64,000 bases of DNA from assembly GCF_040373385.1 (NCBI RefSeq), contig NZ_JBDXXH010000001.1:551583-615582 (forward strand), written 5' to 3'. This DNA is from Nitratidesulfovibrio sp. (lineage in GTDB: Bacteria; Desulfobacterota; Desulfovibrionia; Desulfovibrionales; Desulfovibrionaceae). Positions 50,163 to 59,606 of this stretch are shown in pieces; within the stretch, counting starts at the first letter, position 1, and each line of letters begins with the position of its first letter. The translations under genes and the position numbers were made by a program. Below the pieces are notes generated by a model that searched no databases, was not told the origin of the DNA, and saw only the letters and a list, made by a program, of their open reading frames with translations.

Positions 50163-52583
50163 TCAGGCGCGCATCTCGGCGGTCAGGCGGCGCAGGTCGC
50201 CTGCCAGCCCGGCCAGGTCGTGCACGGCCGTGGCCGAGCGGGACATGATCTGGGCGGTGTCCTGGGCGATCATGTTCACCTCTTCGGTGGACCGGCTGAT
50301 CTGTTCGCTGGCGGCGGACTGTTCCTCCGAGGCCGTGGCGATGGAGCGCACCTGGTCTGCGGTCTGGTCCACCATGGCCACGATTTCCTTCAGCGCGCCG
50401 CCGGACTTTTCGGTGAGTTCGGTGGAACGCACCACCGCGTCCACGGCTGCCGCCGTGGCCTGCACGTTGTCGCGCGCGCCGGACTGGATGGAGGCGATGG
50501 CCTGGCCCACCTCGCGGGTGGCGCCCATGGTCTTTTCGGCCAGCTTGCGCACCTCGTCGGCCACCACGGCGAATCCGCGCCCGGCGTCACCGGCGCGGGC
50601 CGCCTCGATGGCGGCGTTCAGCGCCAGCAGGTTGGTCTGGTCGGCGATGTCCTCGATGACCTGCATCACCCGGCCGATGTCCTCGGCCTGGCGGCCCAGT
50701 CCTTCCATGTTGGCGCGCAGGTCCACGGCCAGGTCCCGCACGCCGGTGATGGCCTGCACCACGTCGGCGACCAGGTGTTCACCCTCGTCGGCCTTGGCGC
50801 GCGCCCCTTCGGCATTGGCCGCCGCCTGCGAGGCGTTGTGGGCCACTTCCAGCATGCTGGCGTTCATCTGCTCCATGGCGGTGGCCGTTTCGGACGCGCG
50901 GGCGCGCTGCCTGTCGGCGCCGCCGTTGGCATCCTGCACCTGGCTGGACAGTTCTTCCGCCGCCGTGGCCACCTGGCGGGCAATGGCGTCGGCCTGCTCG
51001 GCCACGCGGGTGATGGCGGCATGCTGGGCCTCGGTGCGGGCCTGCTGGGTGCGCAGGTCGGTAACGTCGGCGTAGATGGTGAAGGCCCCGATGAGGATGC
51101 CGTCAAGGTCGTACAGCGGGGCCACGTCCACCTGCGCGTGCACGGTCTTGCCGGTCTCTGTTGTCAGGTCCACGCTCAGGTTGCATTCGGCGCTGCCGCT
51201 CTTCAGGCAGCGGCGGGTGGCCATGTCGTCAACGTCGCGGCCATACACGAAGCGGTCCAACTGCTTGCCCTCCCAGTCCCTGGGGGTGCCGGGGCGCTCC
51301 AGCAGTTGCACCAGCGCAGCGTTGGTGAACAGTACCTTCTCGTCGGGCGAGCTGATGGCAAAGGGCATGGTCATGCCGTTCAGGACACCCTGGGTGAAGC
51401 CGAGCTTGTTCTTCATCTCGGCCACCATGGCGTTGACGGCGCCAATGGTGTCGCCCACGGCGTCTCGCGCGTCGTAGCGCATGGTGGCGGAAAAATCGCC
51501 CGATGCCACGGTGCGGGCATAGGCAGCCAGTTGCCCCATGGGTTTCATCAGCTCGCGCACCAGCAGCCACACGAACAGCACGGCCAGCGCCAGCGCGGCC
51601 ACGCCGCCGCCCGCGGTCCAGCGCAGCATGTCGGTATCCGCGCCCTGCAACATCTCGTCGCGGGTCATGGCCACGGCCAGGTACATGTCCCACGGCTCGA
51701 AATAGCGCACGTAGCCCACCTTGTGGCCCTGATATTCCCATTCCAGGAAGCCGTTGCGGGTTTCCATCATCTGTCTGCCGTAGGCGTCCTGCAGGATGTT
51801 GGTGCCGGTGCGGGTGGGGTGCAGCACGCGGGTGCCGTCGGGCGCGAAGATGAAGGTGTAGCCGCGCCCGCCCACATGGGCCTGGCCGAACATGGTGCGG
51901 AAGGCTTCGGTAAGCAGGGGCTCGCCCACGAACAGCGCGCCGACGACCTTGCCGTAGGCGTCCTTCACCGGGCGGTAATGCGTGCGGAAAGGCTTGCCCA
52001 TGACCATGGCCCGCCCCGTGTAGTCATTGCCGACGGCAATGGCCTTGTACACCGGGCTGGATTCGGGGACGTACGTGTCGATGGCGCGCTTGCCCTGGGC
52101 ATCGGTGATGGTGGTGGCCACGCGCAGCAGCTTTCCGGGCAGCAGCGCGAAGAGGGTGGCGTCCGAACCCACGGTGCGCTTGTGCCGCTCCACCAGCGCG
52201 TTGGGCGAGAAGGGCAGCGGCATGCCGTCGCTGCTCAGTTCGAAATCCGGCACGGATACGGTGGATGTGGCGCCGGTGGTCTGGTCCGTTACCTGATGCG
52301 TGGCGGCGTTGGACGCGCTGACGTGCAGCTCACCCTGGCCCAGCAGCCCGCTGACCAGGGCCTCCAGGCTGTTGTGCAGCGCTTCGCCGCCGATGCGGTC
52401 CTGCATGGCCGCCACGTCGCACATGGCATCCATGAACCCGGCGAGGTTGTCGTGGCCCAGCCTGTCCAGCGTGCCTTGAGTGCGCCAGGCCACCAGGCCG
52501 GACAGGAACACGATGGTACACAGCACCACCGCGATGACGCCGGAATACATCTTGGTGGTGATCTTGAGTGTGTCTAGCCGCAT
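50163..52583 (-). CDS. methyl-accepting chemotaxis protein with Cache and PAS domains
   Basis: The 806-residue receptor has a membrane helix (about 10-32), a large periplasmic Cache-type domain (about 35-320, with [19 protein letters not shown] and [20 protein letters not shown]), a second helix (about 323-345), a HAMP segment, a PAS domain (about 400-510) and an MCP signalling domain with the hairpin tip [39 protein letters not shown]. It senses a periplasmic ligand, possibly a small organic acid (inference from Cache type), and controls CheA. GGAGG precedes the ATG at 52583. No CheW-binding pentapeptide is seen at the C-terminus. Confidence 0.93.
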   Translation of the reverse strand: MRLDTLKITTKMYSGVIAVVLCTIVFLSGLVAWRTQGTLDRLGHDNLAGFMDAMCDVAAMQDRIGGEALHNSLEALVSGLLGQGELHVSASNAATHQVTDQTTGATSTVSVPDFELSSDGMPLPFSPNALVERHKRTVGSDATLFALLPGKLLRVATTITDAQGKRAIDTYVPESSPVYKAIAVGNDYTGRAMVMGKPFRTHYRPVKDAYGKVVGALFVGEPLLTEAFRTMFGQAHVGGRGYTFIFAPDGTRVLHPTRTGTNILQDAYGRQMMETRNGFLEWEYQGHKVGYVRYFEPWDMYLAVAMTRDEMLQGADTDMLRWTAGGGVAALALAVLFVWLLVRELMKPMGQLAAYARTVASGDFSATMRYDARDAVGDTIGAVNAMVAEMKNKLGFTQGVLNGMTMPFAISSPDEKVLFTNAALVQLLERPGTPRDWEGKQLDRFVYGRDVDDMATRRCLKSGSAECNLSVDLTTETGKTVHAQVDVAPLYDLDGILIGAFTIYADVTDLRTQQARTEAQHAAITRVAEQADAIARQVATAAEELSSQVQDANGGADRQRARASETATAMEQMNASMLEVAHNASQAAANAEGARAKADEGEHLVADVVQAITGVRDLAVDLRANMEGLGRQAEDIGRVMQVIEDIADQTNLLALNAAIEAARAGDAGRGFAVVADEVRKLAEKTMGATREVGQAIASIQSGARDNVQATAAAVDAVVRSTELTEKSGGALKEIVAMVDQTADQVRSIATASEEQSAASEQISRSTEEVNMIAQDTAQIMSRSATAVHDLAGLAGDLRRLTAEMRA

Positions 52584-52888
52584 GGTCGTCGCCTCCAGTT
52601 GACGGTCCCCCAAAAGTCCGTAAGGCCCCACCCCTTTGATGGGGGGTTGCACCATTTTTCACAAGAGGTCAATCGATTTTTGCATACGCAGAGGTTGCAG
52701 CGCTTTTTTCAATATCCTGAAATTCAAGTATTAGAGCGCCTGATGGGCGGAGATGGGAACCGGCGGCGGGTGGCTATGCGCGGTGTCGAACGGATGCGCA
52801 ACGGCCCGGTTGGTGCCGGGCCGTTGCGTTGCGTCTTGCCGAAAAGGAGGGATGGGGGGGCCGGGGGAAGGCGCCCTGTCGGAAGGGG
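52584..52888. other. chemoreceptor promoter region and trmJ 3' region
   Basis: A T/A-rich stretch (about 52655-52735) upstream of the chemoreceptor probably holds its promoter, but no hexamer pair is convincing. A perfect 12-bp hairpin (52798-52809 with 52816-52827) lies about 60 bases after the trmJ stop and may be its terminator, without a T-run. Confidence 0.45.
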
Positions 52889-53689
52889 TTACTTCGTGTT
52901 TCCGGCGTCGTCGGGAGTGTCGCACCCCGCAGTGGGTGCCGCGTGGGCCAGGGCGGCCATGCGTTTCACCTGGCGGCACACGCCCATGACCAGGTCGAAT
53001 TCGTGGCGGCGCAGCCGGGTGCGCCCCAGAAAACGGCGCACCGGCATCATGAAGTAGTCCGGGTTGTCGGCGCGCAGGTAGTCGATGGCCAGCAGGGTGT
53101 CGCGCAGGGTGTCGTGCAAGAGTTCCAGTTCCGCGTGGTTTGACAGGCGCGAATCCGGGGCGGGGCCGGGGCGGAAGGGGTGTGCCGCCGTGCCCTTCAG
53201 GCATTCGTACAGCACCACCAGCACCGCCTGGGCCAGGTTCAGCGACGAGGCGTCCGGCGCGGTGGGGATGGTCAGCAGGCGGTGGCAGTGTTCGATTTCG
53301 TCATTGGTCAGCCCCCGGTCTTCGGGGCCGAATACCACGGCCACCCGGTCGCCTCCGGCCAGCACCGGGCAGGCCTCTGCCGCCGCGCGTTCGGGCGAGA
53401 GCAGTTCGCGCCGCCAGCCGCCCGTGCGCGCCGTGGTGCCGAACACCACCGCGCAGTCGGCCACCGCCTCGGCCAGCGTGGCCACCACGCGGACCCTGGA
53501 CAGGATGTCCTGCCCCTTGGCCGTGGCCAGCGGCACCGCCTTGGCCGGGTCGCCGTTTGCCTCGTTCCAGCGTTCCGGGTCCACCAGCACGATGTCGCGT
53601 GCGCCCATGTTGGCGCACGCACGGGCCACCATGCCCACGTTTTCCGGAAACCGGGTCTTTACCAGTACCACCGTCAGGTTGTGCAGCAT
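52889..53689 (-). CDS. trmJ: TrmJ-like tRNA/rRNA 2'-O-methyltransferase (SPOUT)
   Basis: The 266-residue product has the SPOUT motifs of the TrmH/TrmJ family: VLVKTRFPENVGMVARACANMGA (motif 1), VAVVFGPEDRGLTNDEI (motif 2) and IPTAPDASSLNLAQAVLVVLYE (motif 3). TrmJ methylates the ribose at position 32 of tRNAs. A C-terminal helical extension of about 90 residues fits TrmJ. The ribosome binding site is weak. A large palindrome lies just upstream. Confidence 0.88.
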   Translation of the reverse strand: MLHNLTVVLVKTRFPENVGMVARACANMGARDIVLVDPERWNEANGDPAKAVPLATAKGQDILSRVRVVATLAEAVADCAVVFGTTARTGGWRRELLSPERAAAEACPVLAGGDRVAVVFGPEDRGLTNDEIEHCHRLLTIPTAPDASSLNLAQAVLVVLYECLKGTAAHPFRPGPAPDSRLSNHAELELLHDTLRDTLLAIDYLRADNPDYFMMPVRRFLGRTRLRRHEFDLVMGVCRQVKRMAALAHAAPTAGCDTPDDAGNTK

Positions 53690-53737
53690 TGTCGTTTGGG
53701 GAAGAAGGTTGGAGGGAGAGGGAAAAGACAGGAGTAT

Positions 53738-53783
53738 CGGGGGAAGGGAGGAAAAATTTGAAAATTTTTCCTCCCTTCCCCCG
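53738..53783. repeat. perfect 22-bp inverted repeat, 2-base spacer
   Basis: Arms 53738-53759 and 53762-53783 are perfectly complementary. The arm (G5AAGGGAGGA5TTT core) resembles the arm of the inverted repeat at 54450-54553. It lies between the DUF456 gene and trmJ, both on the minus strand, so it can act as an intercistronic terminator. Confidence 0.8.
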
Positions 53784-53842
53784 AACCCCCATCCCTCCTT
53801 TCAAACTTTTAATTTGGTCCGTTGGGCGGAAGGGGGAGAAGC

Positions 53843-54352
53843 CTACGCGGGCCAGACCTGCCCAGCGCCCATGACCGCAACCACGGCCCCGGCGGCGAAC
53901 TTGAGCGACAGGCCCAGAAACTTGCCCACAAAGGCGCCCCAGGCGGCCTGCCGGGCCGCGTCGCGCGGGCGACCGTGGCTCAGTTCCGCAAGATAGCAGC
54001 CGAACCACGCCCCGGCCAGCGCGCCGGGCAGCGCGCCAAGACCGAACAGGAACGGCGCGCCCAGAATGGCCCCGGCAATGGCCCCCAGAATGCCGCCAAG
54101 GTTGCCGCGCCCCGTGGAGCCGTAGCGCTTGCCGCCCAGCATCTGCACACCGAACTCCAGCACCTCGCCCCCGGCGGCGGCCCCGATGACCGTGGCGAAG
54201 AACCACGTGTCCATGCCCGGGGCGGCGGGGGCCAGCAGTTTCCACAGCGCCAGCGTGCCCACGGCCAGCCAGTTGCCCGGCAGCCCGAACACGTTGAGCC
54301 CGATCATGCCGAACAGCACGATGATGCACAGGGTGGCGAGAATGTAGTCCAT
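53843..54352 (-). CDS. DUF456-family membrane protein
   Basis: The 169-residue protein has four to five hydrophobic segments and the DUF456 features: GLNVFGLPGNWLAV near the N-terminus, AAGGEVLEFGVQMLGGKRYGST in the middle and GGILGAIAGAILGAPF glycine-rich helices. The function of the family is unknown. GGAG precedes the ATG at 54352. The gene is bracketed by two related palindromic repeats. Confidence 0.83.
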   Translation of the reverse strand: MDYILATLCIIVLFGMIGLNVFGLPGNWLAVGTLALWKLLAPAAPGMDTWFFATVIGAAAGGEVLEFGVQMLGGKRYGSTGRGNLGGILGAIAGAILGAPFLFGLGALPGALAGAWFGCYLAELSHGRPRDAARQAAWGAFVGKFLGLSLKFAAGAVVAVMGAGQVWPA

Positions 54353-54449
54353 GGGGCTCCGTTGAGAAATGGGGAGAGTGGGTTGGCACTGATGCCCCCA
54401 GCCTACCCGTACAACCCACAATTGAAAAGTTTTGAGGGCGGGAAGGGGG

Positions 54450-54553
54450 TGTGGGGGAAGGGAGGGAACTTTTCGCTCTGCGGTCGCCATCCGTAATGTT
54501 CGCGCTGCGCGCTCACAAACGGCTGCCGCAAAAGTTCCCTCCCTTCCCCCACA
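54450..54553. repeat. 24-bp inverted repeat with 56-base spacer
   Basis: Arms 54450-54473 and 54530-54553 are perfectly complementary (core GTGGGGGAAGGGAGGGAAC). Sequence 54420-54470 also matches, at roughly three of four positions, the reverse complement of 53764-53815, so related elements lie in opposite orientation on both sides of the DUF456 gene. It separates that gene from the CoA ligase downstream of it on the map. Confidence 0.8.
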
Positions 54554-54578
54554 TTCATGTTTTCGTTGCTTTTTCGCC

Positions 54579-55883
54579 CTACAACGCGGGGCGTTCGCGC
54601 AGGTCCTGCACGCGCTGGGCCTTGCCTTCGCTTTTGGGCAGGCTGTTGTGCTGGACAAGGTCCACCTTGGGGGTGACCAGGATTTCGTCGTGGATGCGGC
54701 GGGTGATGCGTTCGCGCAGGCCGTGCAGCTTGCGCATGTCTTCCTCGAAGTATTCGTCGCGGATTTCCACCTTCACGCGCAGCACGTCGCGGAAGTCGTC
54801 GCGTTCCAGCACGATGAGGTAGTTCTGGCCCACTTCGGGAAAGCCCATGAGCACCTGCTCCACCTGCATGGGGTAGATGTTCACACCCTTGACGATGAGC
54901 ATGTCGTCGGCGCGGCCCAGGATGCGGTCGAGCCTGCGGTGCACGCGGCCACAGGCACATTCGCCGGGCAGGAACCGGGTCAGGTCGCGGGTACGGTAGC
55001 GCAGCACGGGCATGCCCTGGCGGCACAGGGTGGTCATGACCAGTTCGCCTACCTGGCCGTCGGGTACGGCTTCACCGGTGGCGGGGTCGATGATTTCGGC
55101 GATGTAGGCGTCTTCCCACACGTGCAGGCCGTTCTGGTGCACGCACTCGAAGGCCACGCCGGGGCCGTTCATCTCGGACAGGCCGTACGAGTTGTAGGCC
55201 TTCAGGCCCAACATGTCCTCGATGCGGCGGCGGGCTTCCTCGGTGTGCGGCTCCGCGCCGATGAGGGCGATGCGCAGCGGCAGTTCGGCGGGGTTTTCGC
55301 CTTCGTCACGCAGGGCGGCGCCAAGGTACAGCGCGTACGAGGGGATGATGTGCGCCACGGTGGTCCTGAAGTCGCGCACCAGCTTGACCTGACGGCGGGT
55401 GTTGCCCGCCCCGGCGGGGATGGTCAGGCAGCCCAGGCGTTCGGCGCCGTAGTGGATGCCGAGGCCGCCGGTGAACAGGCCGTACCCGGCCATGTTCTGG
55501 AACACGTCCTCGCGGCGGATGCCCACCATGTGCATGCAGCGGGCCATCAGGTCGGCCCAGGAATTGAGGTCGGACTGGGTGTGGTAGACCACGGTGGGGG
55601 TGCCGGTGGTGCCGCTGGAGGCGTGCATGCGCACCAGTTCGGACTTGGGCACGCAGATCAGCCCGTCGGGGTATTGCGCGCGCAGGTCGTCCTTGCTGGT
55701 GAGCGGGATGCGCCGCACGTCGTCCAGCGAACGGATGGAGCCGGGGGTGACGCCCGCCTCCTTCAGCCGCTGGCCGTAGAAGGGCGACTTCATGGCCTGT
55801 TCCACGGTGTTGCGCAGGCGGACGATCTGGGCGGCGGTGATGGCCTCGCGGCTCCAGGTTTCGGCGATGTCGAAGAATTCCAT
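54579..55883 (-). CDS. paaK: phenylacetate-CoA ligase (PaaK family)
   Basis: The 434-residue AMP-forming ligase has the ATP motif MHASSGTTGTPTVVYHT, YNSYGLSEMNGPGVAFEC, and the C-terminal RTRDLTRFLPGECACGR...GRADDMLIVKGVNIYP region of PaaK. It activates aryl acids, typically phenylacetate, to the CoA thioester in the cytoplasm. GAGGGG precedes the ATG at 55883; the frame runs on upstream through a low-complexity stretch and into the next gene in another frame, which I exclude. Sulfate reducers often hold several paralogues, so the natural substrate is uncertain. Confidence 0.9.
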   Translation of the reverse strand: MEFFDIAETWSREAITAAQIVRLRNTVEQAMKSPFYGQRLKEAGVTPGSIRSLDDVRRIPLTSKDDLRAQYPDGLICVPKSELVRMHASSGTTGTPTVVYHTQSDLNSWADLMARCMHMVGIRREDVFQNMAGYGLFTGGLGIHYGAERLGCLTIPAGAGNTRRQVKLVRDFRTTVAHIIPSYALYLGAALRDEGENPAELPLRIALIGAEPHTEEARRRIEDMLGLKAYNSYGLSEMNGPGVAFECVHQNGLHVWEDAYIAEIIDPATGEAVPDGQVGELVMTTLCRQGMPVLRYRTRDLTRFLPGECACGRVHRRLDRILGRADDMLIVKGVNIYPMQVEQVLMGFPEVGQNYLIVLERDDFRDVLRVKVEIRDEYFEEDMRKLHGLRERITRRIHDEILVTPKVDLVQHNSLPKSEGKAQRVQDLRERPAL

Positions 55884-56065
55884 GGCACCCCTCTTTATGG
55901 TTGCCCGCGTGGCGGGCCGTGTTGGCCGAAAAAACGCGTGAGCGGCAGCCCTTGCGGGTTGCAGGCCGTGCAGTCGCAGGCGTTGCGAACGACCGCGTGT
56001 GACGGGCGTGCCCGCGCGCATGGGGCATGCCGTGCCGTGCGGGGCGTATGCCCTGACGCCTGCGA

Positions 56066-57181
56066 CTAGGCCCCGTCGCGCAGATTCAGCCCGTGCAGCA
56101 GCCCGTGGCAGCCCGCCAGCATCATGTCGCCGTGCGGGGCGATGAACTGGCCGTGCCCGCGCAGCATTTCGCGGCGCGGCCCCAGCACGAAGGCGGGGCG
56201 AAAGCCTTCCGTCTCCGGCGGGATGTCCGGGGCAAAGGCGCTGCCGTGGCCCCCGGCGGCCCGCACCTGCTCGTCGGGCAGCCAGCACAGGCGAAATTCG
56301 TTCAGGTCGTGCAGCAGGCTTTCGGTGGTCAGCATGCCGGTGTGGTGCTCGTACACGCCCCACACCCGCTGGCGGAACACCAGAAAGGCGATGGTGTGGC
56401 TGTTGCCCGCGTTGACCACCAGCACCCCTTCGCGGGCGCTGCGGGCCTGCACTTCCGGCAGGGCCAGCGCGCCCAGCACGGCGGCTGCGCCGGTATCGGC
56501 CACGGGACCGCCGCCGATGGCCCGCTGCAAGGTGCTCAGGCGGGTGAACTGGGCGGGCGGTACGTCGTAGATCAGGCTGGCCGGATTGGCTCCGGGCTGG
56601 CCGTCCGAGGCGTTGTTGAGAAAGTTGCGCCACAGTTCGAAGCGGCCCACGGTGTTGGACCCCTGCGGATGGTGCCCGTGATCCTGCGCGGCGGCCACCA
56701 CCAGATGCGGCTGCGGCAGGCCGCAGGTGTCCAGCAGGGCGCGCCAGAAGCCGGGTTCGTAGTCGGCCAGACGCACCGGGGCGAACCCGGCAGGGCAGGT
56801 TGCGGCAATGTCCACGCCAAGGGCGCGCACCCGTTCCGGGTTGTCGTGCAGGGCCAGGGCCGCTTCCGGGTGGGCGGCCATGCGCAGCCCGGCGGCCACG
56901 TGGGCCTTCACCGCGCCGAAGAAACCGCCGCCCATGTTCTCGCCGTGCAGCCAGATGTGGCGGCCTTCGGCGGTGAGTTCGGCGATGCGCTTGGCCACCC
57001 GGCGGGCGGGCGTGGGCAGCACGAAGCGCGGCCAGTTTTCCGGGTTCAGGCCGGGCATGGTCAGCAGCACGTCCTGGGTGCCGCTGCCGATGTCCAGACA
57101 CAGGATGCTGCCGGAGGCTGGCTGGCTGGCCGTGGGCGGTGTGTGGGGCTGCGGGGCGGTGCGAAGATCGGGTATGTTCAT
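56066..57181 (-). CDS. DUF1786-family protein
   Basis: The 371-residue protein begins with a polar leader and a phosphate-1-like ASKHA motif ILCLDIGSGTQDVLL, then VAAAQDHGHHPQGSN, a second nucleotide-site-like segment EGVLVVNAGNSHTIAFLVF and a C-terminal MMLAGCHGLLHG. This matches DUF1786, whose function is unknown; the fold suggests nucleotide binding. It lies 182 bases upstream of the CoA ligase on the same strand. The ATG at 57181 lacks a good ribosome binding site. Confidence 0.75.
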   Translation of the reverse strand: MNIPDLRTAPQPHTPPTASQPASGSILCLDIGSGTQDVLLTMPGLNPENWPRFVLPTPARRVAKRIAELTAEGRHIWLHGENMGGGFFGAVKAHVAAGLRMAAHPEAALALHDNPERVRALGVDIAATCPAGFAPVRLADYEPGFWRALLDTCGLPQPHLVVAAAQDHGHHPQGSNTVGRFELWRNFLNNASDGQPGANPASLIYDVPPAQFTRLSTLQRAIGGGPVADTGAAAVLGALALPEVQARSAREGVLVVNAGNSHTIAFLVFRQRVWGVYEHHTGMLTTESLLHDLNEFRLCWLPDEQVRAAGGHGSAFAPDIPPETEGFRPAFVLGPRREMLRGHGQFIAPHGDMMLAGCHGLLHGLNLRDGA

Positions 57182-57580
57182 GCGTCGGTGGTGGTTGCGT
57201 GGGGTTTGGTGTGGTTGCCCGTGCCGGGCTGGTCCGGTCGACTTGCGCAGGGCCGCAGGAAAGCACGGGGCGCTGTGCCCCGGTGCGTGGCGGTCCACAG
57301 ATGGCAAGGGCCGGTGCGGCGGCGGATAAAGGCAGGGCACGACAGTACATGCAAACCCGCAACCACCGCAAGCCGCCGAGAGCGCAGGCGGAAAGCGCGG
57401 CAAGGGGGCGCGATGCGGCATGGTCTTTCGGGGCGCTTGGTCCGGTGGTGACAGTGGAGCTGGCGGTGCCAGTGGCGACTGCGAGGCTGGGGGACCGTGG
57501 GCAGGGGGAGGCGGTAGCTTGGTAATTCCCTGGCCGGACGCGAAGAACCGCGCAAGGCGAGGGAAAACGGCAGAAAGTGC
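57182..57580. other. intergenic region before tRNA-Leu
   Basis: About 400 GC-rich bases with no supported gene; open frames here are Gly- or Arg-rich. The upstream signals of the DUF1786 gene must lie in it, but none is clear. Confidence 0.4.
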
Positions 57581-57610
57581 TTGCCAATCCGGGGTGTCCA
57601 GCGCTATACG
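57581..57610 (+). promoter_or_regulatory. tRNA-Leu promoter
   Basis: TTGCCA (57581-57586) and TATACG (57605-57610) are separated by 18 bases and end 12 bases before the tRNA, the usual arrangement for a stable-RNA promoter. Confidence 0.6.
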
Positions 57611-57622
57611 GTCGTTCCCCGT

Positions 57623-57709
57623 GCCGAGGTGGTGGAATTGGTAGACACGCTATCTTGAGGGGGTAGTGGGAGAAATCCTGTAAGGGTTCGAGTCCCTTCC
57701 TCGGCACCA
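57623..57709 (+). tRNA. tRNA-Leu (anticodon GAG)
   Basis: An 87-base class II tRNA. The acceptor stem GCCGAGG pairs with CCTCGGC (57699-57705), followed by discriminator A and an encoded CCA. The anticodon arm CTATC-TTGAGGG-GGTAG places GAG at 57657-57659. The T arm contains GGTTCGAGTCC and a variable arm is present. It reads CUC/CUU leucine codons. Confidence 0.97.
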
Positions 57710-57715
57710 TATTTC

Positions 57716-57753
57716 GAAGACGCCGCAGCGGAAACGCTGCGGCGTCTTCTTTT
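57716..57753 (+). terminator. tRNA-Leu terminator
   Basis: A perfect 15-bp stem with a GAAA tetraloop (57716-57730 with 57735-57749) followed by TTTT. Confidence 0.9.
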
Positions 57754-57799
57754 GCGCCTCATGCACGGCGAAAAGCCCTGGGAAAATCGGAACAAGCTT

Positions 57800-57931
57800 C
57801 TAATGGTTTGCTGGTGAATTGTTCTGGGATATTCGAATGTTATCGAGGAGATTCCGCCTTGCTTTAACAGTAATAATTACTATTGCTAAAATAATGATTT
57901 CCGATATAGTCGCCTCAACGATTGGGGTCAT
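57800..57931 (-). CDS. possible small membrane protein
   Basis: A 43-residue frame starting MTPIVEATISEIIILAIVI with one hydrophobic helix and a basic, asparagine-rich tail, in an AT-rich segment downstream of tRNA-Leu. The ribosome binding site is weak (GGATC). It may simply reflect the AT-rich promoter region of the divergent peroxidase gene. Low confidence. Confidence 0.2.
   Translation of the reverse strand: MTPIVEATISEIIILAIVIITVKARRNLLDNIRISQNNSPANH
57869..57881. promoter_or_regulatory. candidate operator of the peroxidase gene
   Basis: AGTAAT-A-ATTACT is a perfect palindrome with a one-base centre in an AT-rich tract 170 bases before the peroxidase start. Its size and symmetry resemble Fur/PerR-family boxes, which often control peroxidases, but the sequence is not a close match to a consensus I can recall. 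Confidence 0.3.
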
Positions 57932-58050
57932 CAAATGATCCAAGGTGTTATCGAACCCTGCGACCTTGCGGCACAGGCCTGGAAGATGGCGACGCTCGTG
58001 AGGTTTCGCACAGACCACGGGCATGCGGATGCCCGCGCACGGAGGCGATG

Positions 58051-59469
58051 ATGCAAAAGGGAGCAGCACGAATGTTGGCGGGTTGGGCCATTGCGGTGGC
58101 CATGGGGTTTGCCGCGTCTTCCCTGTACGCAGTGCCCGGCGCGCACGCGGCTTCAGACGACAAGCAGCTGGTGAAGGGCGTGCCGCAGATGGCCAAGTTC
58201 CGGCAGGTGTCGGAAGTGGTGCGCGACAAGTGCATGGCCTGCCACAGCCGTGACTATGATCTGCCGTTCTATGCCAAGGTGCCCGGCATCAAGCAGATGA
58301 TCGAAAAGGATTTTCGTGACGGCCTGCGCGCCATGGACCTGAACGTGGAACTCGTCGATGCGGCTAAGGACGCCCCCGTGGGCGAGGCCACCATCACCAA
58401 GATGGAGTGGGTGGTGCTGAACGAAACCATGCCCCCGGCCAAGTTCACGGCGGTACACTGGGGCAGCCGCCTGAACGCCGAAGACCGCAAGGCCGTCCTG
58501 GAATGGGTGGCGGGCACGCGCGCAGCCCACTATGCCACCGACGCCGCACCCAGCCGTGCCAACGAGCCGTTGCAGCCCCTGCCTGCATCGCTGCCCACCG
58601 ATGCCCGCAAGGTGGCACTGGGCGAGCGACTGTTCAACGACAAGCGCCTGTCCGCCGACAACACCCTGGCCTGTTCCGGTTGCCACGCCGAGGACAAGGC
58701 GGGCACCGACAACCGCCGCTTCGCTGAAGGCATCCGCAAGCAGTTCGGCGACATCAACGCCCCAACCACGTTCAACGCCGTGTTCAACACCCGCCAGTTC
58801 TGGAATGGCCGCGCGGCAGACTTGCAGGAACAGGCGGGCGGCCCGCCGCTGAACCCCATCGAAATGGGTTCCAAGGACTGGCACGAGATCATTGCCAGGT
58901 TGGCGACCGATGCGGGCCTGACGGTGGAATACGCGGCCCTGTACCCCGGCGGGTGGAGCGCGGCGGGCATCACCGACGCCATCGCCGAGTACGAAAAGAC
59001 CCTGATCACCCCCAACAGCCGCTTCGACAAGTGGCTGAAGGGCGACGACAAGGCCCTGACCCAGGCGGAACTGGACGGCTACCAGCGCTTCAAGGCGTAT
59101 CGCTGCTCCAGCTGCCACGTGGGCAAGGCCGTGGGCGGCCAGTCGTTCGAATACATGGACCTGAAGGCCGACTACTTCAAGGACCGGGGCAACCCGCTTG
59201 GCTCCGACGCGGGCATGAAGGACTTCACCAAGAAGCCGGAAGACCTGCACCGCTTCAAGGTGCCCACCCTGCGCAACATCGAGCTGACCTCGCCCTACAT
59301 GCATGACGGCACCGTAACCACCCTGGACGACGCCGTGCGCATCATGGGCACCTACCTCTCCGGCATGCCCATTCCCGAAGGCGACCGCGCGCTCATCGTG
59401 TCCTTCCTGCGCACGCTGACCGGCGAATACAAGGGCAAGCCGCTGACTGGCGTGGCCGTGGCGAAGTAG
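58051..59469 (+). CDS. tri-haem cytochrome c peroxidase
   Basis: The 472-residue product has a signal peptide (hydrophobic residues about 9-27, ending AHAAS) and three CXXCH motifs: CMACH (Cys61-His65) in an N-terminal haem-binding domain, CSGCH (about residue 207) and CSSCH (about residue 352) in the two-haem peroxidase core, which also shows DINAPTTFNAVFNTRQFWNGRAADL and FKVPTLRNIELTSPYMHDG. It reduces hydrogen peroxide to water in the periplasm using cytochrome electrons; the extra haem could be the entry site. GGAGG lies upstream; an ATG three bases earlier is possible. A palindromic operator candidate and AT-rich promoter lie upstream. Confidence 0.92.
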   Translation: MQKGAARMLAGWAIAVAMGFAASSLYAVPGAHAASDDKQLVKGVPQMAKFRQVSEVVRDKCMACHSRDYDLPFYAKVPGIKQMIEKDFRDGLRAMDLNVELVDAAKDAPVGEATITKMEWVVLNETMPPAKFTAVHWGSRLNAEDRKAVLEWVAGTRAAHYATDAAPSRANEPLQPLPASLPTDARKVALGERLFNDKRLSADNTLACSGCHAEDKAGTDNRRFAEGIRKQFGDINAPTTFNAVFNTRQFWNGRAADLQEQAGGPPLNPIEMGSKDWHEIIARLATDAGLTVEYAALYPGGWSAAGITDAIAEYEKTLITPNSRFDKWLKGDDKALTQAELDGYQRFKAYRCSSCHVGKAVGGQSFEYMDLKADYFKDRGNPLGSDAGMKDFTKKPEDLHRFKVPTLRNIELTSPYMHDGTVTTLDDAVRIMGTYLSGMPIPEGDRALIVSFLRTLTGEYKGKPLTGVAVAK

Positions 59470-59543
59470 CGGCTGGCGGCGCGGCGGCGCGCGACGGGCC
59501 GACCGCATACGATCAGGACCGGCACTCCGATACATGGCGCACA

Positions 59544-59573
59544 AGGGCGGAACGGGATTTACCGTTCCGCCCT
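59544..59573. terminator. bidirectional hairpin between peroxidase and lysR
   Basis: A perfect 12-bp stem (59544-59555 with 59562-59573) lies between the convergent peroxidase and LysR genes. Confidence 0.6.
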
Positions 59574-59606
59574 ATCTGTTGGTGCGGGGCAGGGCAGGCG
59601 AAGCAG

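Noticed and set aside
57655..57795. Possible integration site at the tRNA-Leu 3' end
   Set aside because: No integrase, no repeat of the tRNA 3' end in the window, and the downstream genes are ordinary chromosomal genes. Only the AT-rich gap is noted.
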